A DNA stretch of 64,000 bases, taken from NCBI RefSeq assembly GCF_049844995.1, contig NZ_JBNCMC010000002.1:754442-818441 (forward strand), given 5' to 3'. Of the stretch, positions 10,544 to 19,308 are shown piece by piece (within the stretch, counting starts at the first letter, position 1; every line of letters starts with the position of its first letter). A program made the translations under genes and the position numbers. Origin of the DNA: Luteimicrobium sp049844995 (GTDB lineage Bacteria; Actinomycetota; Actinomycetes; Actinomycetales; Cellulomonadaceae). The notes beneath the pieces were generated by a model. That model made no database searches, was not told the origin of the DNA, and saw only the letters and a list, made by a program, of their open reading frames with translations.

Positions 10544-12217
10544 TCAGTCCTCGTCCGACTGCCCGTGCCGCACGAGCTCCTGCGGCGTCGCGAGCTCCTC
10601 GGGGATCTCGTGCGGTCGGTACCGCGGGAGCCGGCTCGCCGGGACGATCGCGAGCGCGCTGATCGCTGCGAGGACGGCGAGGCCGAGCTGGAGGGCGTCC
10701 AGCCGCGCGTCCTCGTTGACCTTGACGGCAGCCGCGACCTGCACGGGCGTGGCGGTGGTCCGCCCGAGCGTCGTGCGCAGGGCGTCGTTGCTCACGAAGT
10801 TCGTGCTGTCGAGGTCGACCTGCGCGACGAGCTCGGGCGGCAGCTGCGGATGGTCGACGACAGCCCGCCCCACGCCGACCGACAGCAGCGTCACGAGCAG
10901 CGCCCCCGCGAGCGCGGTCCCGACGGCCGACGCCAGGTTCTGGGTCGTCCCGCGGATCGACCCGACGTCGCCCGCGAGCTCCCTGGGCGCGGAGGTCACC
11001 AGGACGTTGAACACGAGCGTCACGAGGGCGCCCTGGCCGATGCCGAACACCACGAGCCCGAGGATCGTCGGGAGGGTCTCCCAGTTGTTCGTGACCACGG
11101 CGGCCAGCCAGACGAGGGCGACGGTCGTGAGGACGAACCCGAACACCCCGATCACGCGGGGCGCGAACCGCCCGTAGAACCGCACGACGACCGTCGCGAC
11201 GACGAACACCGTGAGGTTGAACGGCATCATGGCGAGCGACGTGTCGAACGGCGAGCGTCCCTGCACGATCTGGATGTACAGGGGGACGGTGAAGTTCAGC
11301 GCCGCCTCGAGCGCCACGACGACGAACATCGCGTACACCGCCGCACGCTCGGGCGAGGACCGCAGCACGGACAGGTCGACCAGCGGCACCTTGCCGGCCC
11401 GGGTGCGGCGCCGCGTCCACCAGAAGAACGCCTGGCCCAGCACGATGCCGACGACCACGAGCAGGGGCGCGGGCGACAGGCCGGCGAGGTCGAACGGCGC
11501 GTCGTTCGTGGCGCTGACGACGCCCCAGCCGTTGAGGTTGTTGAAGCCCATCGTGAGGCAGAGGATCGCAAGGCCGATGAGCACGGCGGCGACGACGTCG
11601 ATCGTGACCTCGCGGTTCCCGGCGGCGGAGCGCAGCCGGAAGCTCAACGTGAACACGACGGCGGCGACGACGACGAGGATCGCGAACACGGGCCGCCACC
11701 CGACGAGCGTGCCGAGGGCGCCGCCGATGAGGAAGGCGCTCACGCCGGAGATCGCGCGGGCCGACCCGAGCGACCCGACGGCGGTCGCCTGCTGCGCGCC
11801 GTGGTAGTTCTCCGCGATGAGCGCGACGAGCGACGGGACGATGATCGCCGCGCACGCCCCCGCCACGGCCTGCGCGGCGATGACCCAGCCGACGGACGGC
11901 GCGAAGACCATCATGAGCTCGGCGACGCCGAAGCAGGCGACCATGGTCCGGAACAGCAGGACCCAGCCGATCCGCTGGCCGAGCCGGGCGCCCACCATGA
12001 CGAGCGCCGCCACCACCAGCCCGTACATGACGATCGCTGTGCTGACGTCGGTCGGCGGGACGCCGAAGTCGTCGACCATGCCGCCCAGCGAGACGGGTAG
12101 CGCGGCGACGTTGAAGGACATGAGGACCTGCGCGAGGAAGAGGCCCACCATGGGCGTCCACGACGCGCGCGGCGCGACCTCCGTCGCGGTCGTCGCCGTC
12201 GTTCCGGCGCTGCTCAC
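10544..12217 (-). CDS. MFS transporter, DHA2-type (14 TM)
   Basis: This 557-residue exporter is longer than a 12-TM MFS protein and shows about 14 hydrophobic segments, as in the EmrB/QacA (DHA2) branch. TM1 region: TPMVGLFLAQVLMSFNVAALPVSLGGMVDD. A motif-C-like region lies near GSARAISGVSAFLIGGALGTLVGW. An extracytoplasmic insert near residues 450-510 is charged and variable. The start is a GTG at 12217 with a strong GGAGG site, overlapping the glutaminase stop by 4 bp (GTGA), so it should be translated with glsA. The partner enzyme hints at amino-acid or related transport, but the family normally exports drugs; the substrate is unknown. Confidence 0.92.
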   Translation of the reverse strand: MSSAGTTATTATEVAPRASWTPMVGLFLAQVLMSFNVAALPVSLGGMVDDFGVPPTDVSTAIVMYGLVVAALVMVGARLGQRIGWVLLFRTMVACFGVAELMMVFAPSVGWVIAAQAVAGACAAIIVPSLVALIAENYHGAQQATAVGSLGSARAISGVSAFLIGGALGTLVGWRPVFAILVVVAAVVFTLSFRLRSAAGNREVTIDVVAAVLIGLAILCLTMGFNNLNGWGVVSATNDAPFDLAGLSPAPLLVVVGIVLGQAFFWWTRRRTRAGKVPLVDLSVLRSSPERAAVYAMFVVVALEAALNFTVPLYIQIVQGRSPFDTSLAMMPFNLTVFVVATVVVRFYGRFAPRVIGVFGFVLTTVALVWLAAVVTNNWETLPTILGLVVFGIGQGALVTLVFNVLVTSAPRELAGDVGSIRGTTQNLASAVGTALAGALLVTLLSVGVGRAVVDHPQLPPELVAQVDLDSTNFVSNDALRTTLGRTTATPVQVAAAVKVNEDARLDALQLGLAVLAAISALAIVPASRLPRYRPHEIPEELATPQELVRHGQSDED

Positions 12218-13242
12218 GTGTTCCTCCGAGGTTCGTCGGCCGGCCCGGACAGCCGGTAGTCGGCGGATGCGAAGACGTTGAGCCCGAGGGCCCGTGAGAG
12301 ATACGCGGTGGCGCGCTGCCCGCGGACGCTGTTGCCGGCGTCGTCGAGCGGGGGTGACCACGTGGCGATGCCCGCCTTCCCGGGCGCCACGGTGACGAGG
12401 CCGCCCGAGACGCCCGACTTCCCCGGCAGCCCGATCTCGAACAGCCAGTCCCCCGACCGCTCGTAGAGCCCGGTCGAGGCCAGGACCGCCAGCGTGTCGC
12501 GGCACACCCCGGCCGAGACGACGCGGCGCCCGGTCACGGGGTTCACGCCGCCGTCGGCGAGCGTCGCCGCCATGACGGCGAGGTCCCGCGCGGTCACGAG
12601 CACGGAGCACTGCCGTGTGTAGAGGTCGACGCTGCGTCGGGGGTCGGCGTCGAGCCGCCCGTAGCTCGCGAGCAGCCGCGCGATCGCCTGGTTGCGCTGG
12701 TTGGTCGCGGCCTCGGACGCGTAGACCTCCTCGTCGACCCGCAGCTCCCGACCCGCGAACGCGGCCAGGCCGGACCCGACGAACTCCCACCGCTCGGCGT
12801 CGTCGGCGCCCGGGACCAGCCCCGTCGTCGCGATAGCGCCCGCGTTGACCATCGGGTTCATCGGGTGGCCGTCGTTCAGCTCGATCGCGACCACCGAGTT
12901 GAAGGCGAGGCCCGTGTTGTTCACGCCGACGCGCTCCCGGGCGACCCGGTGCCCGACGACCTCGCAGACCAGCGCGTACACGAACGCCTTGGAGATCGAC
13001 TGGATCGAGAACTCGACGTCCACGTCGCCTGCAGCGTGGACGGCCCCGTCCGTCCCGACGACGCACACCCCGAACGCGTCCGGGTCCGCGGACGCGAGCG
13101 CGGGGATGTAGTCCGCGACGACACCGTCGGCAACCAGGCGGTTGCGCTCGTGCGCGGCCGCGACGAGCTGCTCGACGCGCTCGCCGTCGGGCAGAGACCC
13201 GGTCGAGACGGCTTGCTCGACGCCCGTGACGTCCAGGTCCAT
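12214..13242 (-). CDS. glsA: Glutaminase
   Basis: This 342-residue serine-dependent beta-lactamase-fold glutaminase hydrolyses L-glutamine to glutamate and ammonia. The SxxK catalytic motif lies in FSIQSISKAFVYAL (about residues 76-89). Other family marks are VGVNNTGLAFNS, NPMVNAGAIAT, YASEAATNQRNQAIA and GKSGVSGG. The C-terminus ends shortly after LGLNVFASADYRL, so no ankyrin or STAS extension is present. Start: ATG at 13242. It is the first gene of a two-gene unit with a DHA2-type MFS exporter, coupled by a GTGA overlap. The pairing of a glutaminase with an exporter could serve nitrogen release or acid tolerance, but this is inference. Confidence 0.96.
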   Translation of the reverse strand: MDLDVTGVEQAVSTGSLPDGERVEQLVAAAHERNRLVADGVVADYIPALASADPDAFGVCVVGTDGAVHAAGDVDVEFSIQSISKAFVYALVCEVVGHRVARERVGVNNTGLAFNSVVAIELNDGHPMNPMVNAGAIATTGLVPGADDAERWEFVGSGLAAFAGRELRVDEEVYASEAATNQRNQAIARLLASYGRLDADPRRSVDLYTRQCSVLVTARDLAVMAATLADGGVNPVTGRRVVSAGVCRDTLAVLASTGLYERSGDWLFEIGLPGKSGVSGGLVTVAPGKAGIATWSPPLDDAGNSVRGQRATAYLSRALGLNVFASADYRLSGPADEPRRNT

Positions 13243-13331
13243 GCCTCACCCCCGCCACGAACCTATCGGCGCACGTCAGGCCTGCAACCGGGACGCGGCC
13301 GGTCGCGTGCCGAGAACGGGATCCCTGCCCT

Positions 13332-13389
13332 CCGAGCACGGGCTGCCGGTCCGTCCGGGCGACCGGACGGGCGCGCAGCCCGTGCTCGG
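13332..13389. repeat. Family B nested hairpin repeat, copy 1
   Basis: The outer stem is 13 perfect base pairs (13332-13344 with 13377-13389; arms CCGAGCACGGGCT and its complement). Inside is an 8-bp stem CCGTCCGG/CCGGACGG with a 4-base loop at about 13359-13362. It lies 23 bp after the stop of the ABC exporter gene ending at 13413, in the 170-bp gap before glsA. A clearly related copy is at 50365-50424. No U-run follows on either strand, so it is not a textbook intrinsic terminator. Confidence 0.75.
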
Positions 13390-13412
13390 CGAGGGTGGGG
13401 CGGCGGGCTGCG

Positions 13413-15239
13413 TCAGACGAGCGAGTCGCGCCAGGCGGCGTGGAGCGCGGCGAACCGGCCCTCACCACCGATGAGCTCGCTCGGCGCCCCGTCCTCGACG
13501 ACGACGCCCTGCTCCATCACGAGCACGCGGTCCGCGATGGCGACGGTCGACAGGCGGTGCGCGATGATCAGCGCCGTCCGGTCGGCCAGCAGCGTCTGGA
13601 GCCCGCGCTGGACGAGCCGTTCGCCCGGGATGTCGAGCGAGCTGGTCGCCTCGTCGAGGATCAGCACGGCCGGGTCCGCGAGGAACGCCCTCGCGAACGA
13701 CAGCAGCTGCCGCTGCCCGGCGGACACGCGCCCGCCGCGCTTGTTGACGTCCGTGTCGTACCCGTACGGGAGCTGCTCGATGAACTCGTCCGCGCCGACG
13801 GCGCGCGCCGCGGCCTGCACCTCCTCGAGGCTCGCACCGGGCTTGCCCATGGCGATGTTGTCGCGCACGGTCCCGCTGAACAGGTAGGCCTCCTGCGTGA
13901 CCATGACGACGGCGCGCCGCAGGTCCTTGCCCGACAGGTCCCGCACGTCGACGTCGTCGAGCTCGAGCGAGCCCGCGGTGACGTCGTAGAACCGCGCGAG
14001 GAGCTTCGCGAGCGTCGACTTCCCGGCGCCGGTCGCCCCCACGAGCGCGACGGTCTGGCCGGCGGGCACGTCGAGGTCCGTGCGGGGCAGCACGGGGCGG
14101 CCCGCGACGTACGCGAACTCGACGCCGCGGAGCTGCACGTGTCCCCGCGCGTGCTCGAGGGGGGCCGGCTTGGCCGGCTCGACGACGGTGGGCTCCTCCG
14201 CGAGCAGCCCCGAGATCTTCTCGAGCGCGGCGGACGCGGACTGGAACGAGTTGTAGAACATGCCGATCTCCTGGATCGGCCCGAAGAACCGCTTCACGTA
14301 GAGCAGCACGGCGACGAGGACGCCGACGTCGAGGTCACCGTGGAACACCCGCAGGCCCCCGACGAGCAGCGCGACCGCGACCGTCACGTTCCCGATGAGC
14401 ACGAGGCCCGGCGAGTAGATGCCGTTGAGGCCCATGGCGCGCGCGTTGGCGGCCCGGTAGTCCTCGGCGAGCGCCCCGTAGGTCGCGTCGTTGGCGCGCT
14501 CGCGGCGGAACGCCTGGACGGCCCGGATGCCGGTCATCGTCTCGACGAAGTTCACGATGACCCGCGCCGACGCCGTCCGCTGCTCGCGGTAGTAGACCTG
14601 CGACCGCGTCTGGAACCACCGCGTGAGGAGGAACGCCGGGACGAGCGCGGCGACGAGCACCAGACCCGTCCGCCAGTCGAGCAGGAACAGCGAGACGCCC
14701 GTGAACAGCATCATGAGCACGCCTGAGACGATGCTCGTCAGACCCGAGTCGAGCAGGTCGCGCAGCGACTCCAGGTCGGACGTCTGGCGAGAGATGATCC
14801 GGCCCGACGTGTACGACTCGTGGAACTCGAGGCTGAGGCGCTGGGTCTGCCGGAACACGCGCTGGCGCAGGTCGAGCAGGATGCCCTGCGAGACGCGCGC
14901 CGCAGTCCGGACGTAGCCGCTGATGGAGAGGCCGGCGACGGCGGCCGCCACGACGTAGAGGCCGCCCACCATGAGCAGCGGTCCCCACTCGCCGTGGTCC
15001 CGGAGTCGGGTGAGCGTGGTGTCGATCGCCGTGGCGATGAGCGCGGGCCCGGCGACCTGCGCGATCGTCGAGACGACCACGAGGATTCCGGCGACCCACA
15101 GGCCCCGGCGGTGGGGCTGCATGAGGTCGCCCAGCAGGCGCAGCGACCGCTGCCGCACGGCCTTGGACTGGGTGCGGCTGAGGCGCGTGTCGTCCTCGCC
15201 CTCGGTGCCCGTCGGGTTTCCGGCGGTGGTGGTGCTCAT
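13413..15239 (-). CDS. ABC exporter, TMD-NBD half-transporter (consensus-Walker B partner)
   Basis: This 608-residue half-transporter has an N-terminal six-helix membrane domain (about 45-330) and a C-terminal ATPase. Walker A is GATGAGKST. The signature motif is altered to VSAGQ. Walker B is LILDEATSSLD with the catalytic Glu present, and the H-loop is IIAHRLST. It pairs with the adjacent gene, whose signature is canonical but whose Walker B lacks the Glu, giving one active and one degenerate composite ATP site as in heterodimeric exporters of the BmrCD/TM287-288 kind. Start: ATG at 15239, overlapping the upstream stop by 4 bp. It ends ...RDSLV; a family B hairpin follows. Confidence 0.95.
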   Translation of the reverse strand: MSTTTAGNPTGTEGEDDTRLSRTQSKAVRQRSLRLLGDLMQPHRRGLWVAGILVVVSTIAQVAGPALIATAIDTTLTRLRDHGEWGPLLMVGGLYVVAAAVAGLSISGYVRTAARVSQGILLDLRQRVFRQTQRLSLEFHESYTSGRIISRQTSDLESLRDLLDSGLTSIVSGVLMMLFTGVSLFLLDWRTGLVLVAALVPAFLLTRWFQTRSQVYYREQRTASARVIVNFVETMTGIRAVQAFRRERANDATYGALAEDYRAANARAMGLNGIYSPGLVLIGNVTVAVALLVGGLRVFHGDLDVGVLVAVLLYVKRFFGPIQEIGMFYNSFQSASAALEKISGLLAEEPTVVEPAKPAPLEHARGHVQLRGVEFAYVAGRPVLPRTDLDVPAGQTVALVGATGAGKSTLAKLLARFYDVTAGSLELDDVDVRDLSGKDLRRAVVMVTQEAYLFSGTVRDNIAMGKPGASLEEVQAAARAVGADEFIEQLPYGYDTDVNKRGGRVSAGQRQLLSFARAFLADPAVLILDEATSSLDIPGERLVQRGLQTLLADRTALIIAHRLSTVAIADRVLVMEQGVVVEDGAPSELIGGEGRFAALHAAWRDSLV

Positions 15240-17290
15240 CGCTCGCTCCCCTCGCTCGCCTGCCACGCGCCGATCGCGCTGGCCCCCGACCGCCCGGCCG
15301 GCGTGGCGTCGCCCGAGTCCAGGGCGTCGTCGACGACGGCGCGGGCCTCGCCGCGCGCGACCTGGCGCGCCACCTCGGCATCCTCGGGCGGCGGTGGCGT
15401 GAACTCGTCCTCGAGGCTCGAGATGACGTACCGGTAGTGCTCGTTCGTGGCGAGCAGCTCGCTGTGCGGGCCGACCGCCGTGACGCGGCCGTCCTGCAGC
15501 ACGGCGACCAGGTCCGCGAGCGCCACGGTGGACGGCCGGTGCGCGACGACGAGGGTCGTGATCCCCTCGAGCTCGCTCGCGAGCCGCGCCTGGATGGCGG
15601 CCTCGGTGTCGACGTCGAGCGCGGACAGCGGGTCGTCGAGCACGAGGACCCGCGGCCGGGCCGCGATGGCGCGCGCGAGGGCGATGCGCTGGCGCTGACC
15701 GCCCGACAGGCTCATGCCCTCCTCGCCGATGGTCGTCCCGACGCCGTCCGGCAGGTCGTACGCGAAGCCGGCCTGGGCGACGTCGAGCGCGCGCGTCAGG
15801 TCGGCGTCGCTGCGGGCGCCGTCGGGCGCGCCGAGCAGGACGTTGTCGCGGACGGACGCCGAGAAGAGGGTGGCGTCCTCGAACGCGACGCCGACGAGGG
15901 AGCGCAGGTGCTCGCGGGTCATGTCGCGCACGTCGACGCCGTCGATCGTCACGGAGCCGCCGCTGACCTCGTAGAGGCGGGGCACGAGCATCGCGAGCGT
16001 CGACTTCCCGGAGCCGGTGAGCCCGACGAGCGCGACCGTCCTGCCGGGCGGCAGCACCAGGTCGACCCCGTCGAGCACGTCGGTGCTGCCGGGGCCCTCG
16101 GTGGGCGCGTCGCCGTACCTGAAGTGCAGGTCCGTGAACGCGAGCTCGCCGTGGGGGTCGGTCACCTCGACGGGGCTCGCCGGGTCGGGCAGCGTGTTCG
16201 GCGTCGTGAGGACGTCGAAGTAGCGGTCGACGGCGGTGCGCGCGTTGAGCGTCATCGAGAGGACCATGCCGAGGTCGATGACCGGCGAGTTCACGACGGC
16301 GGCGGTCGCGAAGAACGCGACGAGCGCGCCCACGGTGATGCGTCCTTCGGACGCCATCCAGACGCCGACGACGAGCGACACGCCGAGCGTCAGCTCGGGC
16401 ACCGCGGTCAGCCACGCCTGGAGCCCGGCCTGGATCTTGGCCTTGTCGAGCTCGGTGCCGCGCAGCTCGTCCGCCTGGCGGGCGAACGAGTGGAGCGCGT
16501 CCCGGCCGCGGCCGAAGGCCTTGAGGACCCGGATGCCGTGCACCGACTCCTCGACCGCGGTCGCGAGGTCCCCCGCCTGGTCCTGCGACCGGCGGGACAC
16601 GGCCCGGAACCGCCGGGAGAACGTGAAGGCCATGACGGCCATGGGGATCGCACCGGCGAGGTAGATGAGGCCGAGGACGCCGCCGGTGGCGACCAGGATC
16701 CCGATCCCGACGACGATCGTCACGCTCGACACGACGAGCGTGAGCATGCCGAACGCGATCCAGCGGCGCAGGAGGCCGAGGTCGGACATGGAGCGCGACA
16801 GGAGCTGCCCGCCGGGCCAGCGGTCGTGGAACGCGACGGGGAGGTCCTGCAGGTGCGTGAACAGCTCGGTCCGCAGGCGGGCCTCGATGTTGGTGCCGGG
16901 GATGAGGACCAGGGCGCGGCGCGCCGCGATCAGCCCGGCCTCGGCGACGCCGAGCACGAGGACGAGCGCGACGCCCCACCACAGGCCTGCCTCGTCGTGC
17001 TCGGCGAGGCCCTCGGTGAGGGGCCCGTTGACGAGCCACTCGAGGACGCGCGGCACGGCGAGCGCGGCGAGGCTCGCGCCGAGCGCGCACACCACGCCCG
17101 CGACGATGCGGGGCAGGACGGGACGGATGAAGGGCACGAGGCGCCGCATGGAGGCGACGGTGGACAGGGAGGCGCCCTCGGCGGCTCGGGCCTGGTCCTC
17201 GGTGGGGCGTGCCGTGTCGTCGGGGGCTGCTGTGGGATGGGGACCGTCGGGCCGGCTCGCGGCTCTGGAGGGCATGAGGAGGGGGCTCAC
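15236..17290 (-). CDS. ABC exporter, TMD-NBD half-transporter (degenerate-Walker B partner)
   Basis: This 684-residue half-transporter has a membrane domain at about 55-350 and an ATPase at about 395-620. Walker A is GLTGSGKST, the signature LSGGQRQRIALARA is canonical, and Walker B reads LVLDDPLSALD with Asp in place of the catalytic Glu. The H-loop is VVAHRPST. A C-terminal extension of about 60 residues rich in Ala, Arg and Glu follows. The start is taken as GTG at 17290; an in-frame ATG 15 bases later is an alternative. It is first in the pair and coupled by ATGA to its partner. The substrate is unknown; drug or lipid export is typical of the family. Confidence 0.94.
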   Translation of the reverse strand: MSPLLMPSRAASRPDGPHPTAAPDDTARPTEDQARAAEGASLSTVASMRRLVPFIRPVLPRIVAGVVCALGASLAALAVPRVLEWLVNGPLTEGLAEHDEAGLWWGVALVLVLGVAEAGLIAARRALVLIPGTNIEARLRTELFTHLQDLPVAFHDRWPGGQLLSRSMSDLGLLRRWIAFGMLTLVVSSVTIVVGIGILVATGGVLGLIYLAGAIPMAVMAFTFSRRFRAVSRRSQDQAGDLATAVEESVHGIRVLKAFGRGRDALHSFARQADELRGTELDKAKIQAGLQAWLTAVPELTLGVSLVVGVWMASEGRITVGALVAFFATAAVVNSPVIDLGMVLSMTLNARTAVDRYFDVLTTPNTLPDPASPVEVTDPHGELAFTDLHFRYGDAPTEGPGSTDVLDGVDLVLPPGRTVALVGLTGSGKSTLAMLVPRLYEVSGGSVTIDGVDVRDMTREHLRSLVGVAFEDATLFSASVRDNVLLGAPDGARSDADLTRALDVAQAGFAYDLPDGVGTTIGEEGMSLSGGQRQRIALARAIAARPRVLVLDDPLSALDVDTEAAIQARLASELEGITTLVVAHRPSTVALADLVAVLQDGRVTAVGPHSELLATNEHYRYVISSLEDEFTPPPPEDAEVARQVARGEARAVVDDALDSGDATPAGRSGASAIGAWQASEGSER

Positions 17291-17378
17291 CTTCCGGGTG
17301 CTCAGGGGATGGTTGCCATTCTCGCACCTCTCACATCGATTCGACCCGTCCTATCACGAGCCGGTCGACCACCCGGTG

Positions 17379-18596
17379 TCAGCGCGCCGGTCGGCCGCGG
17401 CCCGTGGCGACGACGGCGAGGCACAGCCCCGCGACGACGACTCCCGCGGCGAACAGCGCGGCGTAGGAGACGTGGACGGCGAGCACCGCGAGCACGACCG
17501 GGACGAAGAAGCCCACGTACGTCAGCGTGTAGTAGACCGCCGTGAGGCCCGCGAGGTCGTCGGGTCCGGCGATCCGCTGGACCTCCGTCAGCCCGGCGAC
17601 GAGCAGCAGCCCGTACGCGCAGCCCAGGACGACGGCGGTCACGACGGCGAGCGCCAGGTGGGGCACCGCGACGGTCCACGCGGCGAGCACCATCCCGGCC
17701 GCGACCAGCACCATGCCGATCCCGATCGCGCGGCCGCTCCCCCGGGCGACGAGCGGACGCGCGAGCGCCTGCACGACGGCCCCGCAGCCGAGCCCCACGA
17801 GGCACAGCAGCCCGGAGTAGGCGACGTCCCACCCGGTCGCGAGCGCCGTCGTCACCGTGGGGACGACGGCGTACGCGCTCGCCGCGCAGCCGAACACCCA
17901 CGGCGCCATGGGCACGACGACGCGCACGAACCGGCGGTGCATCGCCGACGGGACGCGCAGGTCGTCGATCAGCCGGGCCGCGGTCCGGACGGCGGGACGG
18001 GTCTCGGGCGCGCGGAGCGCGAGCAGCGCGGGGACGGCGGTGATCGCGACGTTGACGAGGAACGGCGTCGAACGGGGCCACGGACCCCACTGGGCGAGCG
18101 CGGCTGCGACGGCGGCGCCGAGCGCGAAGCCCACGGTGAGGCTCAGCGACGCCCGCCGCGCGCCCGAGCCCGGGTCGGCGCCGGGCTCGCGCCGCGACAG
18201 CTCCACGACCCAGCTCGTCCCGACGGCCATCGTGAGCCCGAGCGCGACCCCGCACAGCACGCGCCCGGCGAACAGCAGGCCGACGTGCGAGTGCCCGAGC
18301 GCCAGCACGAGCGAGCCTGCCATCGCCAGGAAGGGCGCGGGCAGGAACAGCGGCCGTCGGCCGTACCGGTCGGAGAGCGGCCCGCCGAGCAGCAGCGCCG
18401 GGATGATCCCCAGCACGTAGGCGCCGAGCAGGACGTCGACCGTCCCGGTGCCGTAGCCGTTGAGCCGCTTGTAGAGCACGAGCAGCGGCGTGAACTCGTT
18501 CCCGGCCCAGGCGACGGCGAACATCGCCGGGGCGACGAGCCGCCACGCGGGACTCGCCGGATTCCCCGGCTCCGCCCCGGCGTCGGTGGCGCTCAC
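17379..18596 (-). CDS. MFS transporter
   Basis: This 405-residue 12-TM protein has motif A GGPLSDRYGRRPLFLPA in the TM2-3 loop (about residues 66-82) and a second-half YYTLTYVGFFVPVVLAVLA. Its GTG start at 18596 overlaps the stop of the GntR-type gene by 4 bp, so the regulator and transporter are co-expressed and the transporter is probably the regulator's target. The substrate cannot be read. GntR/FCD regulators often sense organic acids or sugars, which weakly suggests a small metabolite. Confidence 0.92.
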   Translation of the reverse strand: MSATDAGAEPGNPASPAWRLVAPAMFAVAWAGNEFTPLLVLYKRLNGYGTGTVDVLLGAYVLGIIPALLLGGPLSDRYGRRPLFLPAPFLAMAGSLVLALGHSHVGLLFAGRVLCGVALGLTMAVGTSWVVELSRREPGADPGSGARRASLSLTVGFALGAAVAAALAQWGPWPRSTPFLVNVAITAVPALLALRAPETRPAVRTAARLIDDLRVPSAMHRRFVRVVVPMAPWVFGCAASAYAVVPTVTTALATGWDVAYSGLLCLVGLGCGAVVQALARPLVARGSGRAIGIGMVLVAAGMVLAAWTVAVPHLALAVVTAVVLGCAYGLLLVAGLTEVQRIAGPDDLAGLTAVYYTLTYVGFFVPVVLAVLAVHVSYAALFAAGVVVAGLCLAVVATGRGRPAR

Positions 18597-19240
18597 GGGC
18601 GCTCGCCGAACGCCGTCGCGAAGTGGGCGCGCAGGTGGGCGCCGAACGCGTCGAGGTCCCCGCGCTCGAGGTCGTCCGCGAGCGCGGCGTGCTCGTCGAG
18701 GATCTCGGTGCCGACCGCGGGCATGACCCGCAGCGAGCTCCGGGTCATGCGCTCCTGCCGCTCCTGGAGCGTGAGGTAGAAGGTGGCGAGCAGGTCGTTG
18801 CCGCCCCGGCCCACCAGGGCCTGGTGCAGCTCGGCGTCGAGGCGCGCGAACGCGGCGACGTCGCCCGCGGCCCACGCGTCCCGCTGCCGCGCCAGGACGG
18901 CGCGCATCTCGTCGGCGGCGCGGGCCGCCTCCGCCGGGTCGGCGACGACGTGCGCGGCCGCGTGCTCCTCGACGAGGAGCCGCGCGTCGAGGACGGCGTG
19001 CTGCTCCCCGGGGGCGACGGGGACGACGAGCGCGCCCTTCTTGGGGAACAGCCGCATCCAGCCCTCGGCCTCGAGGCGGAGGAACGCCTCGCGCACCGGG
19101 GTGCGGCTCACGCCGAGCTCGGTCGCGACGTCGCCCTCGCTGATCATGGAGCCGCCCGCGAGGCGGCCCCCGAGGATGGCGGACTTGGTGTGGGCGTAGG
19201 CGCGCGTGGCTGCCGACTGTCGACTGCGTGTCTCAGGCAC
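18593..19240 (-). CDS. GntR-family regulator, FCD type
   Basis: A winged helix (TKSAILGGRLAGGSMISEGDVATELGVSRTPVREAFLRLEAEG) is followed by an all-helical FCD ligand domain with DARLLVEEHAA, LDAELHQALV and DEHAALADDLERGD; the Asp and His residues of this domain normally bind a metal and an organic acid. The frame is open to an ATG at 19267, but that ATG lies inside a palindrome. A TATGAT -10 hexamer at 19248-19253 followed by seven bases and a GTG at 19240 gives a leaderless start and 215 residues, so 19240 is chosen. The palindrome sits beside the -10, suggesting autoregulation. Confidence 0.92.
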   Translation of the reverse strand: MPETRSRQSAATRAYAHTKSAILGGRLAGGSMISEGDVATELGVSRTPVREAFLRLEAEGWMRLFPKKGALVVPVAPGEQHAVLDARLLVEEHAAAHVVADPAEAARAADEMRAVLARQRDAWAAGDVAAFARLDAELHQALVGRGGNDLLATFYLTLQERQERMTRSSLRVMPAVGTEILDEHAALADDLERGDLDAFGAHLRAHFATAFGERP

Positions 19241-19247
19241 GCGTTCC

Positions 19248-19253
19248 ATCATA
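19248..19253 (-). promoter_or_regulatory. -10 hexamer of GntR-type gene
   Basis: TATGAT on the minus strand is one of the best -10 matches in the window. It is seven bases upstream of the GTG at 19240 and directly abuts the operator palindrome. Confidence 0.5.
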
Positions 19254-19268
19254 GATGCAAGTTGCATC
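19254..19268. promoter_or_regulatory. GntR operator palindrome
   Basis: A perfect 15-bp palindrome, GATGCAA-G-TTGCATC, sits in the -35/-10 spacer of the GntR-type gene and 41 bp upstream of the divergent GH3 lipoprotein start. Size and symmetry fit FCD-type GntR operators. It could control both directions. Confidence 0.6.
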
Positions 19269-19308
19269 CCTCACGCTCCGCTCATGTCGCCGGGGCGAGG
19301 ATGGAGCC

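Noticed and set aside
12215..12220. CACGTG palindrome at the DHA2 exporter start
   Set aside because: A 6-bp palindrome made of the His-Val codons; expected often in this GC-rich sequence.
19241..19267. ATG at 19267 or 19252 as the GntR-type start
   Set aside because: These starts fall inside or next to the operator and -10, so the mRNA would not contain them if TATGAT is the promoter.
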